Below, piece by piece: positions 49,666-57,591 of a stretch of DNA of 64,000 nucleotides; the stretch's first letter is position 1; every line of letters begins with the position of its first letter. Made by a program: the position numbers and the translations under genes. The notes beneath the pieces were generated by a model. It was not told the origin of the DNA, ran no database searches, and saw only the letters and a list, made by a program, of their open reading frames with translations. The stretch comes from an uncultured Dialister sp. (GTDB lineage: Bacteria; Bacillota; Negativicutes; Veillonellales; Dialisteraceae), in NCBI GenBank assembly GCA_900314595.1, contig OMVW01000005.1, positions 38,300 through 102,299 of the forward strand, read 5' to 3'.

Positions 49666-50589
49666 TTATTTCCTCATTTCATCGTCTAATTTGGTATCGT
49701 TATTGAGAAGGGCCAGGTGGTCCTTGGTGAATTCGATCCACAGGCGGGCTGCTCGGGAGAGGTAACGGCCTTTCTTCCAGATGGCATAGAGATGATGGGT
49801 CATGCGGGGTTCCGTCATGACGCGGGTCACCACTTTGCTGTCCTCACTGTTGGAGGGGCAGAGGCGGGACGGGAGGATGGCTACGCCAAGGCCGGAAGCC
49901 ACGGTCTGCAGCATGAGTTCCCGCTGGCTCGTTTCAAATACGATTTTCGGGGTAAAGCCTATTTTCTTGCAGTTGGCGAGGATATCATCATGGAGATTGA
50001 AGTCATCCCGGTAAAGGACAAGGGGATAATCGGCCAGAAGCTTCATGGGGACTTCCCTGTTTTCTTCCAGCGGATAGCCCTTCGGCATGACTACGCACAT
50101 TTCATCTTCAGAGAGGAAGAAGGATTCGAAATCTTTATTCGGGATGGTGCAGATGATGCCTACATCGATGATTCCTTCCTGTACGGAGGATTCAACGACC
50201 TTGGAACCGTGTTCATAAAGCTTGATGGCAATCTGGGGATAGTTTTTCTTGAATTCTCCCAGAAGTTTGGCGAAAACATGAGCGTCCGTAATAGGCGGCA
50301 GTCCGATTTCGATGGTATCCTGCTTGAGGTTGAATTCATTTTCAAAGTCCGATTTCAGATGTTCAAAAACAAAAAGGCATCGCTTGGCATAATTGTAGAA
50401 AATGGTGCCCGGCGCAGTGATTTCCACTGTCTTTGCATTACGGACGAAAAGAGTGACCCCCAGTTCCTCTTCCAGAGACTTGATCATACGGCTGATGGCA
50501 GACTGGGAAATATGAAGGTTCCTGGCAGCTTTGGAAAAGCTCTTCTGCTGGGCCACTTCCATGAAATATTTCAGATGACGATAATCCAT
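49666..50589 (-). CDS. LysR-family transcriptional regulator, divergent from nifJ
   Basis: 307 residues. The helix-turn-helix lies at residues 1-60 (HLKYFMEVAQQKSFSKAARN, ISQSAISRMIKSLEEELGV). The effector domain starts near IEIGLPPITDAHVFAKLLGE, a form seen in CidR/YwbI-like regulators that respond to acetate or pyruvate overflow. Divergence from pyruvate:ferredoxin oxidoreductase, with a 17-bp palindrome between, suggests control of nifJ in response to a pyruvate-related signal. This is inferred from context. TGAGGAGG precedes the ATG. Confidence 0.92.
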   Translation of the reverse strand: MDYRHLKYFMEVAQQKSFSKAARNLHISQSAISRMIKSLEEELGVTLFVRNAKTVEITAPGTIFYNYAKRCLFVFEHLKSDFENEFNLKQDTIEIGLPPITDAHVFAKLLGEFKKNYPQIAIKLYEHGSKVVESSVQEGIIDVGIICTIPNKDFESFFLSEDEMCVVMPKGYPLEENREVPMKLLADYPLVLYRDDFNLHDDILANCKKIGFTPKIVFETSQRELMLQTVASGLGVAILPSRLCPSNSEDSKVVTRVMTEPRMTHHLYAIWKKGRYLSRAARLWIEFTKDHLALLNNDTKLDDEMRK

Positions 50590-50969
50590 AATTCCTCCTC
50601 ATGCAGATCCGGCGGCGAAAATTTCGACTCCCCACGCCTTCCATCCTTGTACATTGGATAACTTTATTTTATAATGAGAATGTGCAAACTGCACATCCTG
50701 TCGTACTATTCCGTATGATTGTATAGAATACAGTCCGGATATCTATGCATATTTATCATGGAATATTGTACAGGATTTTAAGCTATCTTGCAAGGGAAAG
50801 CACGATAAAAAGGAATAATTTGAGGCTTTTGTGAGGAAATATTTATTTTTCTCCTGTCCGCCGGAGGATTCGAAAAAGTCATATTTCCTTTTATGTTTAG
50901 AACCTGCAGAGGGCAAAGCATGTATTTTTCAAAGAAAATGGGAAGTATTTGAAAAAGGAGTGTTGTTCT
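50590..50969. other. Divergent regulatory region between lysR and nifJ
   Basis: 380 bp without a gene. It holds the palindrome at 50680-50696. Several AT-rich -10-like strings are present (e.g. TATTTTATAATGAG at about 50666), but I could not fix a paired -35 for nifJ. The nifJ leader may be about 100-250 nt. Confidence 0.5.
50680..50696. promoter_or_regulatory. Candidate LysR operator
   Basis: ATGTGCA-aac-TGCACAT, a perfect 7-bp inverted repeat with 3-nt centre, about 90 bp upstream of the lysR start in the intergenic region shared with nifJ. Confidence 0.55.
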
Positions 50970-53900
50970 GTGACAAAAGTTAAAACAATGGATGGCAATA
51001 CAGCGGCTGCGTATATTTCCTACGCATTCACTGAAGTCGCTGCGATTTACCCGATCACCCCTTCTTCCCCCATGGCGGAATCTGTGGACGAATGGTCCGC
51101 TCACGGGAAGAAGAACATTTTCGGAGACACCGTAAGGGTCGTTGAAATGCAGGCCGAAGGCGGCGCTGCCGGTGCTTTCCACGGTTCCCTCCAGGGAGGC
51201 GCCCTCACCACCACCTACACCGCATCCCAGGGCATGCTCCTTATGATCCCTAATATGTACAAAGTGGCCGGCGAACTGCTTCCGGGCGTTTTCCACATCG
51301 CTGCCCGTGCGCTTGCCAACCATGCACTCTCCATCTTCGGCGATCATCAGGACGTTATGAGCGCCAGAGCTACCGGCTGCGCTATGCTGGCTGAAGCCAA
51401 TGTACAGGAAATCATGGATCTCGCCGGGGTGGCACACCTTGCTGCCATCAAAGGCCGCGTACCTTTCATCAATTTCTTCGACGGTTTCCGTACGAGCCAT
51501 GAAATCCAGAAAGTAGAAGTCCTGGATTATGAAGACCTCGCTCCGCTCATCGACCAGAAAGCCCTTTCCGAATTCAGGGCCCGCGCTCTTAACCCGGATC
51601 ATCCGGTCATCCGCGGTACTGCTGAAAACCCGGATATTTATTTCCAGCATTGCGAAGCAGCCAACCCCTTCTACAATGCCCTTCCTGATATCGTTCAGGA
51701 ATACATGGACAAGATTTCTGCCATTACCGGCCGTTCTTATCATCTTTTCGACTACTACGGCGCACCGGATGCAGACCGCGTAGTCATCGCTATCGGTTCT
51801 GTCACCGATATCTGCAAGGATGTCACTGATGCACTCAATGCCCATGGTGAAAAAGTGGGCGTCCTGAACGTTCATCTCTATCGTCCCTTCTCCGTAAAAC
51901 ATTTCCTCTCCCAGCTGCCTGAAACAGTGAAGAAGATTGCTGTCCTCGACCGTACCCGTGAACCGGGCGCTATTGGCGAACCGCTCTACATGGATGTGGT
52001 TTCCGCAGTGGCTGCTTCCGGCAGAAATATCAAAGTATGCGGCGGACGTTACGGCCTTGGTTCCAAGGATGTCATTCCGGAAGATATCATGGCTGTCTAT
52101 GAACACCTGAAAGCAGAAAATCCGCGCCACAACTTCACCCTCTCCATCGTGGATGATGTGACCAACCTCTCCCTTGCTCCGGTGCCGGTACCGGAAATGC
52201 CGGGTAAGCTCGTTTCCTGCAAATTCTGGGGCTTTGGTTCCGACGGCACAGTCGGCGCCAACAAGAGCGCAATCAAGATCATCGGCGACCATACAGATAT
52301 GTACGCCCAGGGCTACTTCGCTTACGACTCCAAGAAATCCGGCGGCGTAACCATTTCCCATCTCCGTTTCGGTGAAGATCCGATCAGGAAGCCTTACCTC
52401 ATCCGCAAGGCTGACTACATCGCCTGCCATCGTCCGTCCTACATCTATAAATACGACCTCCTCCGCGGCTTCAAGCCGGGCGGCATTTTCCTTCTGAACT
52501 CCCCCTGGAAGAAAGAAGATCTCGAAAGAGTGCTTCCTGCTTCCATGAAGAGAAAACTGGCCAGCTTCCATGCGAAATTCTACATCATCGATGCATTTGA
52601 AATCGCAAAGAACATCGGCCTCGGCGGACGTATCAATATGATCATGCAGTCTGCCTTCTTCCACCTCACCCACATCATTCCTGATGAAGATGCAGTGAAA
52701 TACCTGAAGGACTCCAACGAAAAATCCTATGGCAGAAAAGGCCAGAATATCGTCGATATGAACAATGCGGCAGTCGATGCAGGCATGACCGGCGTTGAAG
52801 AAGTGGAAGTACCGGCAGAGTGGGAACATGCAACCACCGGCGGCTCCATTGCCAGAGCTCCGCGGCCGGACTTCGTAAAGAATGTATGCGATGTGATGAA
52901 CCGTCAGGAAGGGGACGACCTCCCTGTTTCCACCTTCAAAGGCATTGAAGACGGCACTTTCCCGTCCGGTACCTCCAAGTATGAACGTCCATCCGCTGCC
53001 ATCAATATTCCTGAATGGATTCCGGAAAACTGTATCATGTGCAACCAGTGCTCCGTAGTCTGCCCGCATGCCACTATCCGTCCGATCCTCGTTACCGAAG
53101 AAGAAGCGGAAAAAGCGCCGGAAGGATTTATCGTGAAGGATTTCAGAGGCCCGGTCAAGGGACTGAAATTCCGCATGATGATCGACCCCGAAGACTGCTA
53201 CGGCTGCGGTATCTGCGTCAACACCTGCCCGGCTCCGAAAAAAGCACTCGTCATGAAGCCGGCTGAAACCCAGCTTCCGAAGCAGAACCTCTGGGATTAC
53301 GCAAAGAGCCTTCCGCCGAAGAAGAATCCTCTCGGCAAGACAAACCTCCGCGGTGCACAGTTCGAACCGACCTATTTCGAATTCTCCGGCGCCTGCGCAG
53401 GCTGCGGCGAAACTCCATACATCAATATGGTCACCCGCCTCTTCGGCGATCGTATGATGATTTCCAATGCTACCGGCTGCTCCTCCATTTACGGCGCATC
53501 CTCCCCGTCCATGCCTTATACAAAGAATGCCCTCGGACAGGGTCCTGCATGGGCTAACTCCCTCTTCGAAGATAATGCTGAATATGGCCTCGGCATGCAT
53601 CTGGGCGAAGGCAAGCTCCGCGAACGGCTCACTGAAAAACTGGAAGCTGCACTCCCCGCTGCTGATGATACGGTGAAGACCGCTATCAATGAATGGCTCG
53701 AAAAGAAAGATGTGGGCCTCGGCACCAGAGACAGGGCTGCCAAACTGGAAGATGCGCTCACCGCTGAAGTGGCTGCACATCCGGAATACAAAGAACTCCT
53801 GGACCTCAAAGATCACTTTGTAAAGAAATCCCAGTGGATCTTCGGCGGCGACGGCTGGGCCTATGATATCGGGTTCGGCGGTCTTGACCAGGTCCTCGCT

Positions 53901-54500
53901 TCCGGTGAAGACGTGAATGTCCTCGTCCTGGATACCGAAGTTTACTCCAATACCGGCGGACAGTCCTCCAAGTCCACCCCGGCTGCAGCCATTGCCAAAT
54001 TTGCTGCTTCCGGCAAGAAGACAAAAAAGAAAGACCTCGGCATGATTGCCGTTTCCTATGGCTACATCTATGTGGCACAGATTGCCCTGGGCGCTGATAT
54101 GAACCAGGCCTTCAAAGCCATTTCCGAAGCAGAAGCTTACCCGGGACCGTCGCTTGTCATCGCTTATGCTCCGTGCATCAACCACGGACTCAAAGCAGGC
54201 ATGGGCAAGTCTTCCGAAGAAGAAAAGAGAGCCGTGGAATGTGGTTACTGGTGCAACTGGCGCTACAACCCGAGCCTCCTCGAAAAGGGCAAGAACCCCT
54301 TCCATCTGGACAGCCGCGAACCGAAGGCAAACTTCCGCGACTACCTCATGGGCGAAGTCCGCTTCGCATCGCTGGCTAAACTCTTCCCGGACAAGGCAGA
54401 AGAACTCTTCGCCAAGACCGAAAGAGATGCCAGAGAACGCCGCGCCAACTACGTCCGTATCCAGAAATCCTACGACCTGGCACTGGCCGAAAAGAAATGA
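50970..54500 (+). CDS. nifJ: Pyruvate:ferredoxin (flavodoxin) oxidoreductase
   Basis: About 1176 residues, the homodimeric single-chain form. It converts pyruvate and CoA to acetyl-CoA, CO2 and reduced ferredoxin, the central fermentative step. Order: domain I (MDGNTAAAYISYAFTEVAAI, YPITPSSPMAE), domain II, the CoA-binding domain, then EKR. Two 4Fe-4S motifs follow (CNQCSVVCPH and CYGCGICVNTCP), and CAGCGETPY belongs to the third cluster. The TPP domain has GGDGWAYDIGFGGLD and DTEVYSNTGGQSS. AAGGAG lies 9 nt before a GTG at 50970, preferred to the TTG at 50949. Codon use is strongly biased, as expected for a highly expressed gene. Confidence 0.97.
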   Translation: MTKVKTMDGNTAAAYISYAFTEVAAIYPITPSSPMAESVDEWSAHGKKNIFGDTVRVVEMQAEGGAAGAFHGSLQGGALTTTYTASQGMLLMIPNMYKVAGELLPGVFHIAARALANHALSIFGDHQDVMSARATGCAMLAEANVQEIMDLAGVAHLAAIKGRVPFINFFDGFRTSHEIQKVEVLDYEDLAPLIDQKALSEFRARALNPDHPVIRGTAENPDIYFQHCEAANPFYNALPDIVQEYMDKISAITGRSYHLFDYYGAPDADRVVIAIGSVTDICKDVTDALNAHGEKVGVLNVHLYRPFSVKHFLSQLPETVKKIAVLDRTREPGAIGEPLYMDVVSAVAASGRNIKVCGGRYGLGSKDVIPEDIMAVYEHLKAENPRHNFTLSIVDDVTNLSLAPVPVPEMPGKLVSCKFWGFGSDGTVGANKSAIKIIGDHTDMYAQGYFAYDSKKSGGVTISHLRFGEDPIRKPYLIRKADYIACHRPSYIYKYDLLRGFKPGGIFLLNSPWKKEDLERVLPASMKRKLASFHAKFYIIDAFEIAKNIGLGGRINMIMQSAFFHLTHIIPDEDAVKYLKDSNEKSYGRKGQNIVDMNNAAVDAGMTGVEEVEVPAEWEHATTGGSIARAPRPDFVKNVCDVMNRQEGDDLPVSTFKGIEDGTFPSGTSKYERPSAAINIPEWIPENCIMCNQCSVVCPHATIRPILVTEEEAEKAPEGFIVKDFRGPVKGLKFRMMIDPEDCYGCGICVNTCPAPKKALVMKPAETQLPKQNLWDYAKSLPPKKNPLGKTNLRGAQFEPTYFEFSGACAGCGETPYINMVTRLFGDRMMISNATGCSSIYGASSPSMPYTKNALGQGPAWANSLFEDNAEYGLGMHLGEGKLRERLTEKLEAALPAADDTVKTAINEWLEKKDVGLGTRDRAAKLEDALTAEVAAHPEYKELLDLKDHFVKKSQWIFGGDGWAYDIGFGGLDQVLASGEDVNVLVLDTEVYSNTGGQSSKSTPAAAIAKFAASGKKTKKKDLGMIAVSYGYIYVAQIALGADMNQAFKAISEAEAYPGPSLVIAYAPCINHGLKAGMGKSSEEEKRAVECGYWCNWRYNPSLLEKGKNPFHLDSREPKANFRDYLMGEVRFASLAKLFPDKAEELFAKTERDARERRANYVRIQKSYDLALAEKK

Positions 54501-54548
54501 TTTAATGAGAGTCACTGCGATTCCTGCCACCTCAGCCATTATGAGCTG

Positions 54549-54598
54549 AAAGTGGTAAGTGAGTAGTGGTAAGTGAGTAGTGGTAAGTGATAAGTGAA
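54549..54598 (+). repeat. Family B short-word repeat array (AAGTGGTAAGTG type), left arm
   Basis: Tandem GTGGTAAGTGAGTA units (two near-perfect 14-nt copies) then GTGGTAAGTGATAAGTGAA, after nifJ. Inverted right arm at 54673-54703; two hairpins lie between. Confidence 0.85.
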
Positions 54599-54601
54599 TG
54601 T

Positions 54602-54635
54602 GGACCGCTTCAAATTATGAAGCGGTCCATTTTTT
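54602..54635 (+). terminator. Terminator after nifJ
   Basis: GGACCGCTTCA pairs with TGAAGCGGTCC (11 bp) and is followed by ATTTTTTATAT. Confidence 0.9.
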
Positions 54636-54645
54636 ATATAAAAAA

Positions 54646-54671
54646 GGCGCGCTTTCTTATTTTGCGCGCCT
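54646..54671 (-). terminator. GC hairpin with minus-strand T tail
   Basis: GGCGCGC pairs with GCGCGCC around TTTCTTATTTT; on the minus strand TTTTTT follows. No minus-strand gene ends here, so it may guard against antisense transcription or belong to the repeat cassette. Confidence 0.6.
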
Positions 54672-54672
54672 C

Positions 54673-54703
54673 CGCCACTTACCACTTAACACTTATCACT
54701 TTA
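54673..54703 (-). repeat. Family B repeat array, right arm (inverted)
   Basis: The plus strand reads CGCCACTTACCACTTAACAC then TTATCACTTTA, the inverse of the 54549 array. Confidence 0.8.
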
Positions 54704-54816
54704 TTTTTTATTACACCCATCAGAATATTTCTATAGTTTATCGCATTTAATATTTTCGATTCGTGCGGTATACTATAAACAGAGAAACATCAATATAGTA
54801 TTAAAGGAGGTACCAA

Positions 54817-55275
54817 ATGGATTTAAAGACTCATAGAAAAGGCATGCTTCATGAATTGAAGAACGGCTTCTCCATCGACCTGACGGAAGAAGAATACAAT
54901 GCAAAGCTTCCGGAAATCCGCAAAATCGCGGAAGATCTCTACGTCAATATGGACGTACTGGACGTGCTGGAAAAAGACTACAAGCTGAAACTGCTGGTCC
55001 TCTCCATCGCTTCCTGGTTCGGTTTCCACAATGTGACAGGCAAAGAACTCCTGGCTGCTGCCCATCTTCACAATAAGGATGACCTGAATCCCATGAAATT
55101 CTTTTTCATGAAAGCCGGCTGGGCCCCCTACTATCTGGAATACGAATATGTGGATGAAATGGGTATCCCCTTCCATGAAGTCATCGACACCTTCTATGCG
55201 GATGTGGAATTCTACATGGATATGTCGGACCAGCTGAAATATGTGAGATTACCGAACGCACTCCGGATTGTCTGA
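54817..55275 (+). CDS. Conserved-looking protein of unknown function
   Basis: 152 residues behind AAAGGAGGTACCAA and a TATACT -10-like element at about 54768, so it is surely expressed. The protein is acidic and soluble with no signal or membrane segment. Recognisable stretches: KNGFSIDLTEEEYNAKLPEI, a hydrophobic LKLLVLSIASWFGFHN, and FHEVIDTFYADVEFYMDMSD. I know no family. It stands alone between two repeat cassettes. Confidence 0.75.
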   Translation: MDLKTHRKGMLHELKNGFSIDLTEEEYNAKLPEIRKIAEDLYVNMDVLDVLEKDYKLKLLVLSIASWFGFHNVTGKELLAAAHLHNKDDLNPMKFFFMKAGWAPYYLEYEYVDEMGIPFHEVIDTFYADVEFYMDMSDQLKYVRLPNALRIV

Positions 55276-55301
55276 ATCTGATCTGACCATCATATCCGAT
55301 C

Positions 55302-55372
55302 GTTTTTCGTTCTTCGTTGTTCGTTGTTCATGACCGTCATTCGTGGCTCGTGATCCGTGGTCCGTGATCCGG
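55302..55372 (+). repeat. Family C short-word repeat array, left arm
   Basis: GTTTTTCGTTCTTCGTTGTT, CGTTGTTCATGACC, then GTCATTCGTGGCTCGTGATC and CGTGGTCCGTGATCCGG. The longest family C copy in the window. Confidence 0.85.
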
Positions 55373-55433
55373 GGTGGTGGGCCGCATCCATTCATATGGC
55401 GGCCCCTGATATAATTTGCTGTTTATCCACCTT

Positions 55434-55474
55434 AAAAAGCTGTGAACGAGGATTTTCCTCTTCACAGCTTTTTA
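55434..55474. terminator. Bidirectional terminator between convergent genes
   Basis: AAAAAGCTGTGAA pairs with TTCACAGCTTTTT, with an inner GAGGA/TCCTC pair. It serves the 54817 gene and the yolD-polymerase unit. Confidence 0.88.
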
Positions 55475-55502
55475 ATTGTTTAAGACGCCTATCAAAATTG
55501 TA

Positions 55503-55607
55503 TTAAATTTTCAATTCGCAGCGTTCAGTCCCTTCCGGAGTCAGAGTGCAGTGGAGCTGGGTCGGTAGTACTATCGTTTTTACAACCCGCCTGCGCAAAG
55601 CCCCCAT
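55503..55607 (-). pseudogene. Short ORF, possible remnant of a winged-helix (HxlR-like) regulator
   Basis: 34 codons without a ribosome-binding site. The end reads VVKTIVLPTQLHCTLTPEG, reminiscent of the wing of HxlR regulators (…VPPRVEYSLTPxG). The frame is open for about 17 codons upstream of the ATG as well. Too short to be functional; chance similarity is quite possible. Confidence 0.2.
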
Positions 55608-55638
55608 AAAATATAGTGCTGCAACAGCAGCGCCACCT

Positions 55639-55655
55639 TCACGAATCACGAACAG
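55639..55655 (-). repeat. Family C fragment, right arm (inverted)
   Basis: The plus strand reads CTTCACGAATCACGAAC, the inverse of words in 55302-55372, 13 nt from the yolD stop. Confidence 0.6.
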
Positions 55656-55667
55656 CACAGATGAAGA

Positions 55668-55988
55668 CTACCCCTCCCCGCAGGAAATGACTTTCACTTC
55701 CCATATATCCTCGAAATAGATCCTTCTCCCCGCCACCTGCAGCACCCGGAAGATTTTATCGATTTGCTCCACTTTCCCCGTAACCGTACGGTAGGTATCT
55801 ATATCATAGTATGTGACGGTGACAGGCATCTTTCTCTCCACCAGCTGGAGTTCTCCGGAAAGTTTCCAGGCATGGTCTTCGGTGATTTCCCTTCTCGCTT
55901 CTTTTTCTCTTCCCGCTTCATAAAGCAGTTCGTCATAGCCCTTCAATCCGTTGAAGGGCAGGAACTGGCGGGCTCTATTGTTATTCAT
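55668..55988 (-). CDS. YolD-like protein
   Basis: 106 residues. Family features are FLPFNGLKGYDELLYEAGRE near the start and VTVTYYDIDTYRTVTGKVEQ then IDKIF...RIYFEDIWEVKV at the end. YolD proteins are encoded next to UvrX/YqjW-type Y-family polymerases and are thought to act with them in the SOS response, like UmuD. Here the gene overlaps the end of the polymerase gene by 8 nt and has its own GGAGG site. The gene order is polymerase first, YolD second. Confidence 0.85.
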   Translation of the reverse strand: MNNNRARQFLPFNGLKGYDELLYEAGREKEARREITEDHAWKLSGELQLVERKMPVTVTYYDIDTYRTVTGKVEQIDKIFRVLQVAGRRIYFEDIWEVKVISCGEG

Positions 55989-57243
55989 GATGACCTCCTA
56001 TCAGTGTATTGCGCTTCCGGAGCGTCGCCTTCGGCAGGTAATCAATCCCCCGGAGAAGTGCGTTCTTTCCAAATTTCTTTTTCACTTCAATCATTACCCG
56101 TTCCACATTTTTCTGCTTTTCCTCTGCCGCCTCCGGCCGGAAAAGGGAGAAATACCTGGGTACGCTTCCTGCAGGCACCACGTCATTGACAGATAGATTG
56201 ATGGTGCGGATGCCCAGCCCGGGAACGACTTTTTCTTCATAAAGTTTGTCAAAAGCTTTCCATATATCTTCCGGCACATCGGTCCAGGCGGGAAGCCTTC
56301 TCGTGCCGGCGCTTCCCATACGGGGTCTTCCCGAGTACCCCACATAGAGGGAAATGCCCTTCGTCACCAGGTGTTCATCCAAAAGCTGCTGAATCAGTGT
56401 TTCTGCCATTTCAAAGACGAGAAGCGCCGCGTCTTCATAGGTGTAATCTTCAAAAAGCACCTGCCCGTTGCTGAGAGACCGCCCGCCCGGCCGGTAGGCG
56501 TGGATATCGGCAATGGTGCAGGATTCCCTGCCCCAGGCATGGTCGATGAGGTATTCCGCATTGACCCCGAATTCCCTATACAGCAGTTTCTCAGGAAGGA
56601 GTGTAATGCCGTGAAGATCGTAAGCCCCGTATTTCGCAAGCCTTGCCGCAATACCGCCTCCTATGTTCCACACGTCTGTAATGGGCCGGTGATGCCACAT
56701 TTTTTCCCTGAAAAGGGCTTCATCAAGGTAAGCGATGTGCGTGGGAAGATGTTTGGCCAGGATATCCATGCCTATTTTGGCAAGAAATAAATTGGTCCCC
56801 ACCCCGGCGGTGGCGCAGATGCCTGTCCTTTTATACACCGCATCCATGGCCATCTGCGCGATGCCAAGGCCATCCCTTCTATAAAGGGAAAGGTAGGGTG
56901 TCACATGGATGAAACATTCATCGATGGAATAGGCATAGACGTCTTCCTTTGCGAAATATTTCAGATAGGTCTTGTAAATATCGGCAGATACTTCCATGTA
57001 CATCCGCATGTGGGGAGGTGCGATGATGAATTTGAACTTTGATGGGATTTCATAAAGCCGGCATCGGTTCCTGACCCCTTTTTCCTTCAGTGCGGGACTC
57101 ACGGCCAGGCAAAGGGCCCCGGGGCCCCTCGTAGGATCTGCCACTACCAGATCCGTTTCAAATGGATCCAGCCCCCGGGACGCACATTCTACGGAGGCAT
57201 AGAAGCTTTTCAGGTCGATACACATATAGACTTTATTCTCCAT
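55981..57243 (-). CDS. Y-family translesion DNA polymerase (UvrX/YqjW, UmuC type)
   Basis: 420 residues. Catalytic acids are in MCIDLKSFYASVEC (Asp10) and YAYSIDECFI (Asp108, Glu109). HhH segments follow (ITDVWNIGGGIAARLAKYGA), then a little-finger domain. The tail RKRNTLIGGHHE is the RxRNxxIGGH ending typical of the UvrX group rather than DinB. It copies past DNA lesions at the cost of mutation. GGAGGG lies 6 nt before the ATG. The promoter carries an SOS-like operator. Partner: the overlapping yolD gene. Confidence 0.93.
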   Translation of the reverse strand: MENKVYMCIDLKSFYASVECASRGLDPFETDLVVADPTRGPGALCLAVSPALKEKGVRNRCRLYEIPSKFKFIIAPPHMRMYMEVSADIYKTYLKYFAKEDVYAYSIDECFIHVTPYLSLYRRDGLGIAQMAMDAVYKRTGICATAGVGTNLFLAKIGMDILAKHLPTHIAYLDEALFREKMWHHRPITDVWNIGGGIAARLAKYGAYDLHGITLLPEKLLYREFGVNAEYLIDHAWGRESCTIADIHAYRPGGRSLSNGQVLFEDYTYEDAALLVFEMAETLIQQLLDEHLVTKGISLYVGYSGRPRMGSAGTRRLPAWTDVPEDIWKAFDKLYEEKVVPGLGIRTINLSVNDVVPAGSVPRYFSLFRPEAAEEKQKNVERVMIEVKKKFGKNALLRGIDYLPKATLRKRNTLIGGHHE

Positions 57244-57285
57244 AGGCCCTCCACCGGTTGAAATTCAAATAAATGTTCTGTAGTT

Positions 57286-57314
57286 ATTATAGAATAATTG
57301 TTCTGTATAATCAA
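57286..57314 (-). promoter_or_regulatory. Promoter with LexA-like operator for the polymerase-yolD unit
   Basis: On the minus strand TTGATT (-35, 57309-57314), 17 nt, TATAAT (-10, 57286-57291). The spacer holds AGAACAATTATTCT (57291-57304), a 14-bp near-palindrome (12 of 14 symmetric) resembling the Firmicute SOS box GAACnnnnGTTC loosely. A second ACAGAACATTTA word follows at about 57271-57282. Confidence 0.6.
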
Positions 57315-57345
57315 GACGTATTTCATTAGAATTTCCCCAACACAA

Positions 57346-57381
57346 AAGAGCAATGCGTAGGGATGCATTGCTCTTCGTGTG
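57346..57381 (-). terminator. Terminator after the branched-chain binding protein
   Basis: On the minus strand AAGAGCAATGC and GCATTGCTCTT form an 11-bp stem with an 8-nt loop, then TTTGTGTT. Confidence 0.8.
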
Positions 57382-57591
57382 GGAAAAACTATCCGGCATT
57401 CCGGTGAAGGAAATATTCCTCTCCCGGTCTGCCCCCCATTATTTATTTCGGGTGGTCATCCACCCGTTCCATCTTTCAGCCCTGCAAAGCAGTCACGGTC
57501 GGCTGAAGGAAGGAAGAAACCACCTGCCCTGGCATCTTTTAAAAATGCCTTCCCCGGGAGGGTAGTTACTTCTGAAAATCAGGCCGCCCGA
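57382..57591 (-). other. Hairpin-rich 3' region of the binding-protein transcript
   Basis: 210 bp between stop and terminator with several perfect small stems: CGGGTGG-tcat-CCACCCG (57449-57466), TTCAGCC...GGCTGAA with inner CTGC/GCAG (57475-57507), and GGCAT...ATGCC at about 57530. No ORF. It could be a structured 3' UTR or a processed small RNA. Confidence 0.35.

Larger units (their letters stand above)
55276..55667. other. 392-bp intergenic region between two convergent genes
   Basis: It contains a long family C array (55302-55372), a GGGCCGC/GCGGCCC hairpin (55379-55405), a strong terminator (55434-55474), a 34-codon minus-strand ORF (55503-55607) and an inverted family C fragment (55639-55655). 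Confidence 0.6.

Noticed and set aside
50778..54539. A 1253-codon open frame antisense to the pyruvate:ferredoxin oxidoreductase gene
   Set aside because: It mirrors nifJ along its whole length, has no ribosome-binding site and no recognisable motif. Strong codon bias in nifJ (few codons whose reverse is a stop) explains it.
57400..57450. A glycine-riboswitch-like string (GGGAGAGG...CACCGGAATGCCGG on the minus strand)
   Set aside because: It lies downstream, not upstream, of a gene, and lacks the conserved second half of the aptamer.
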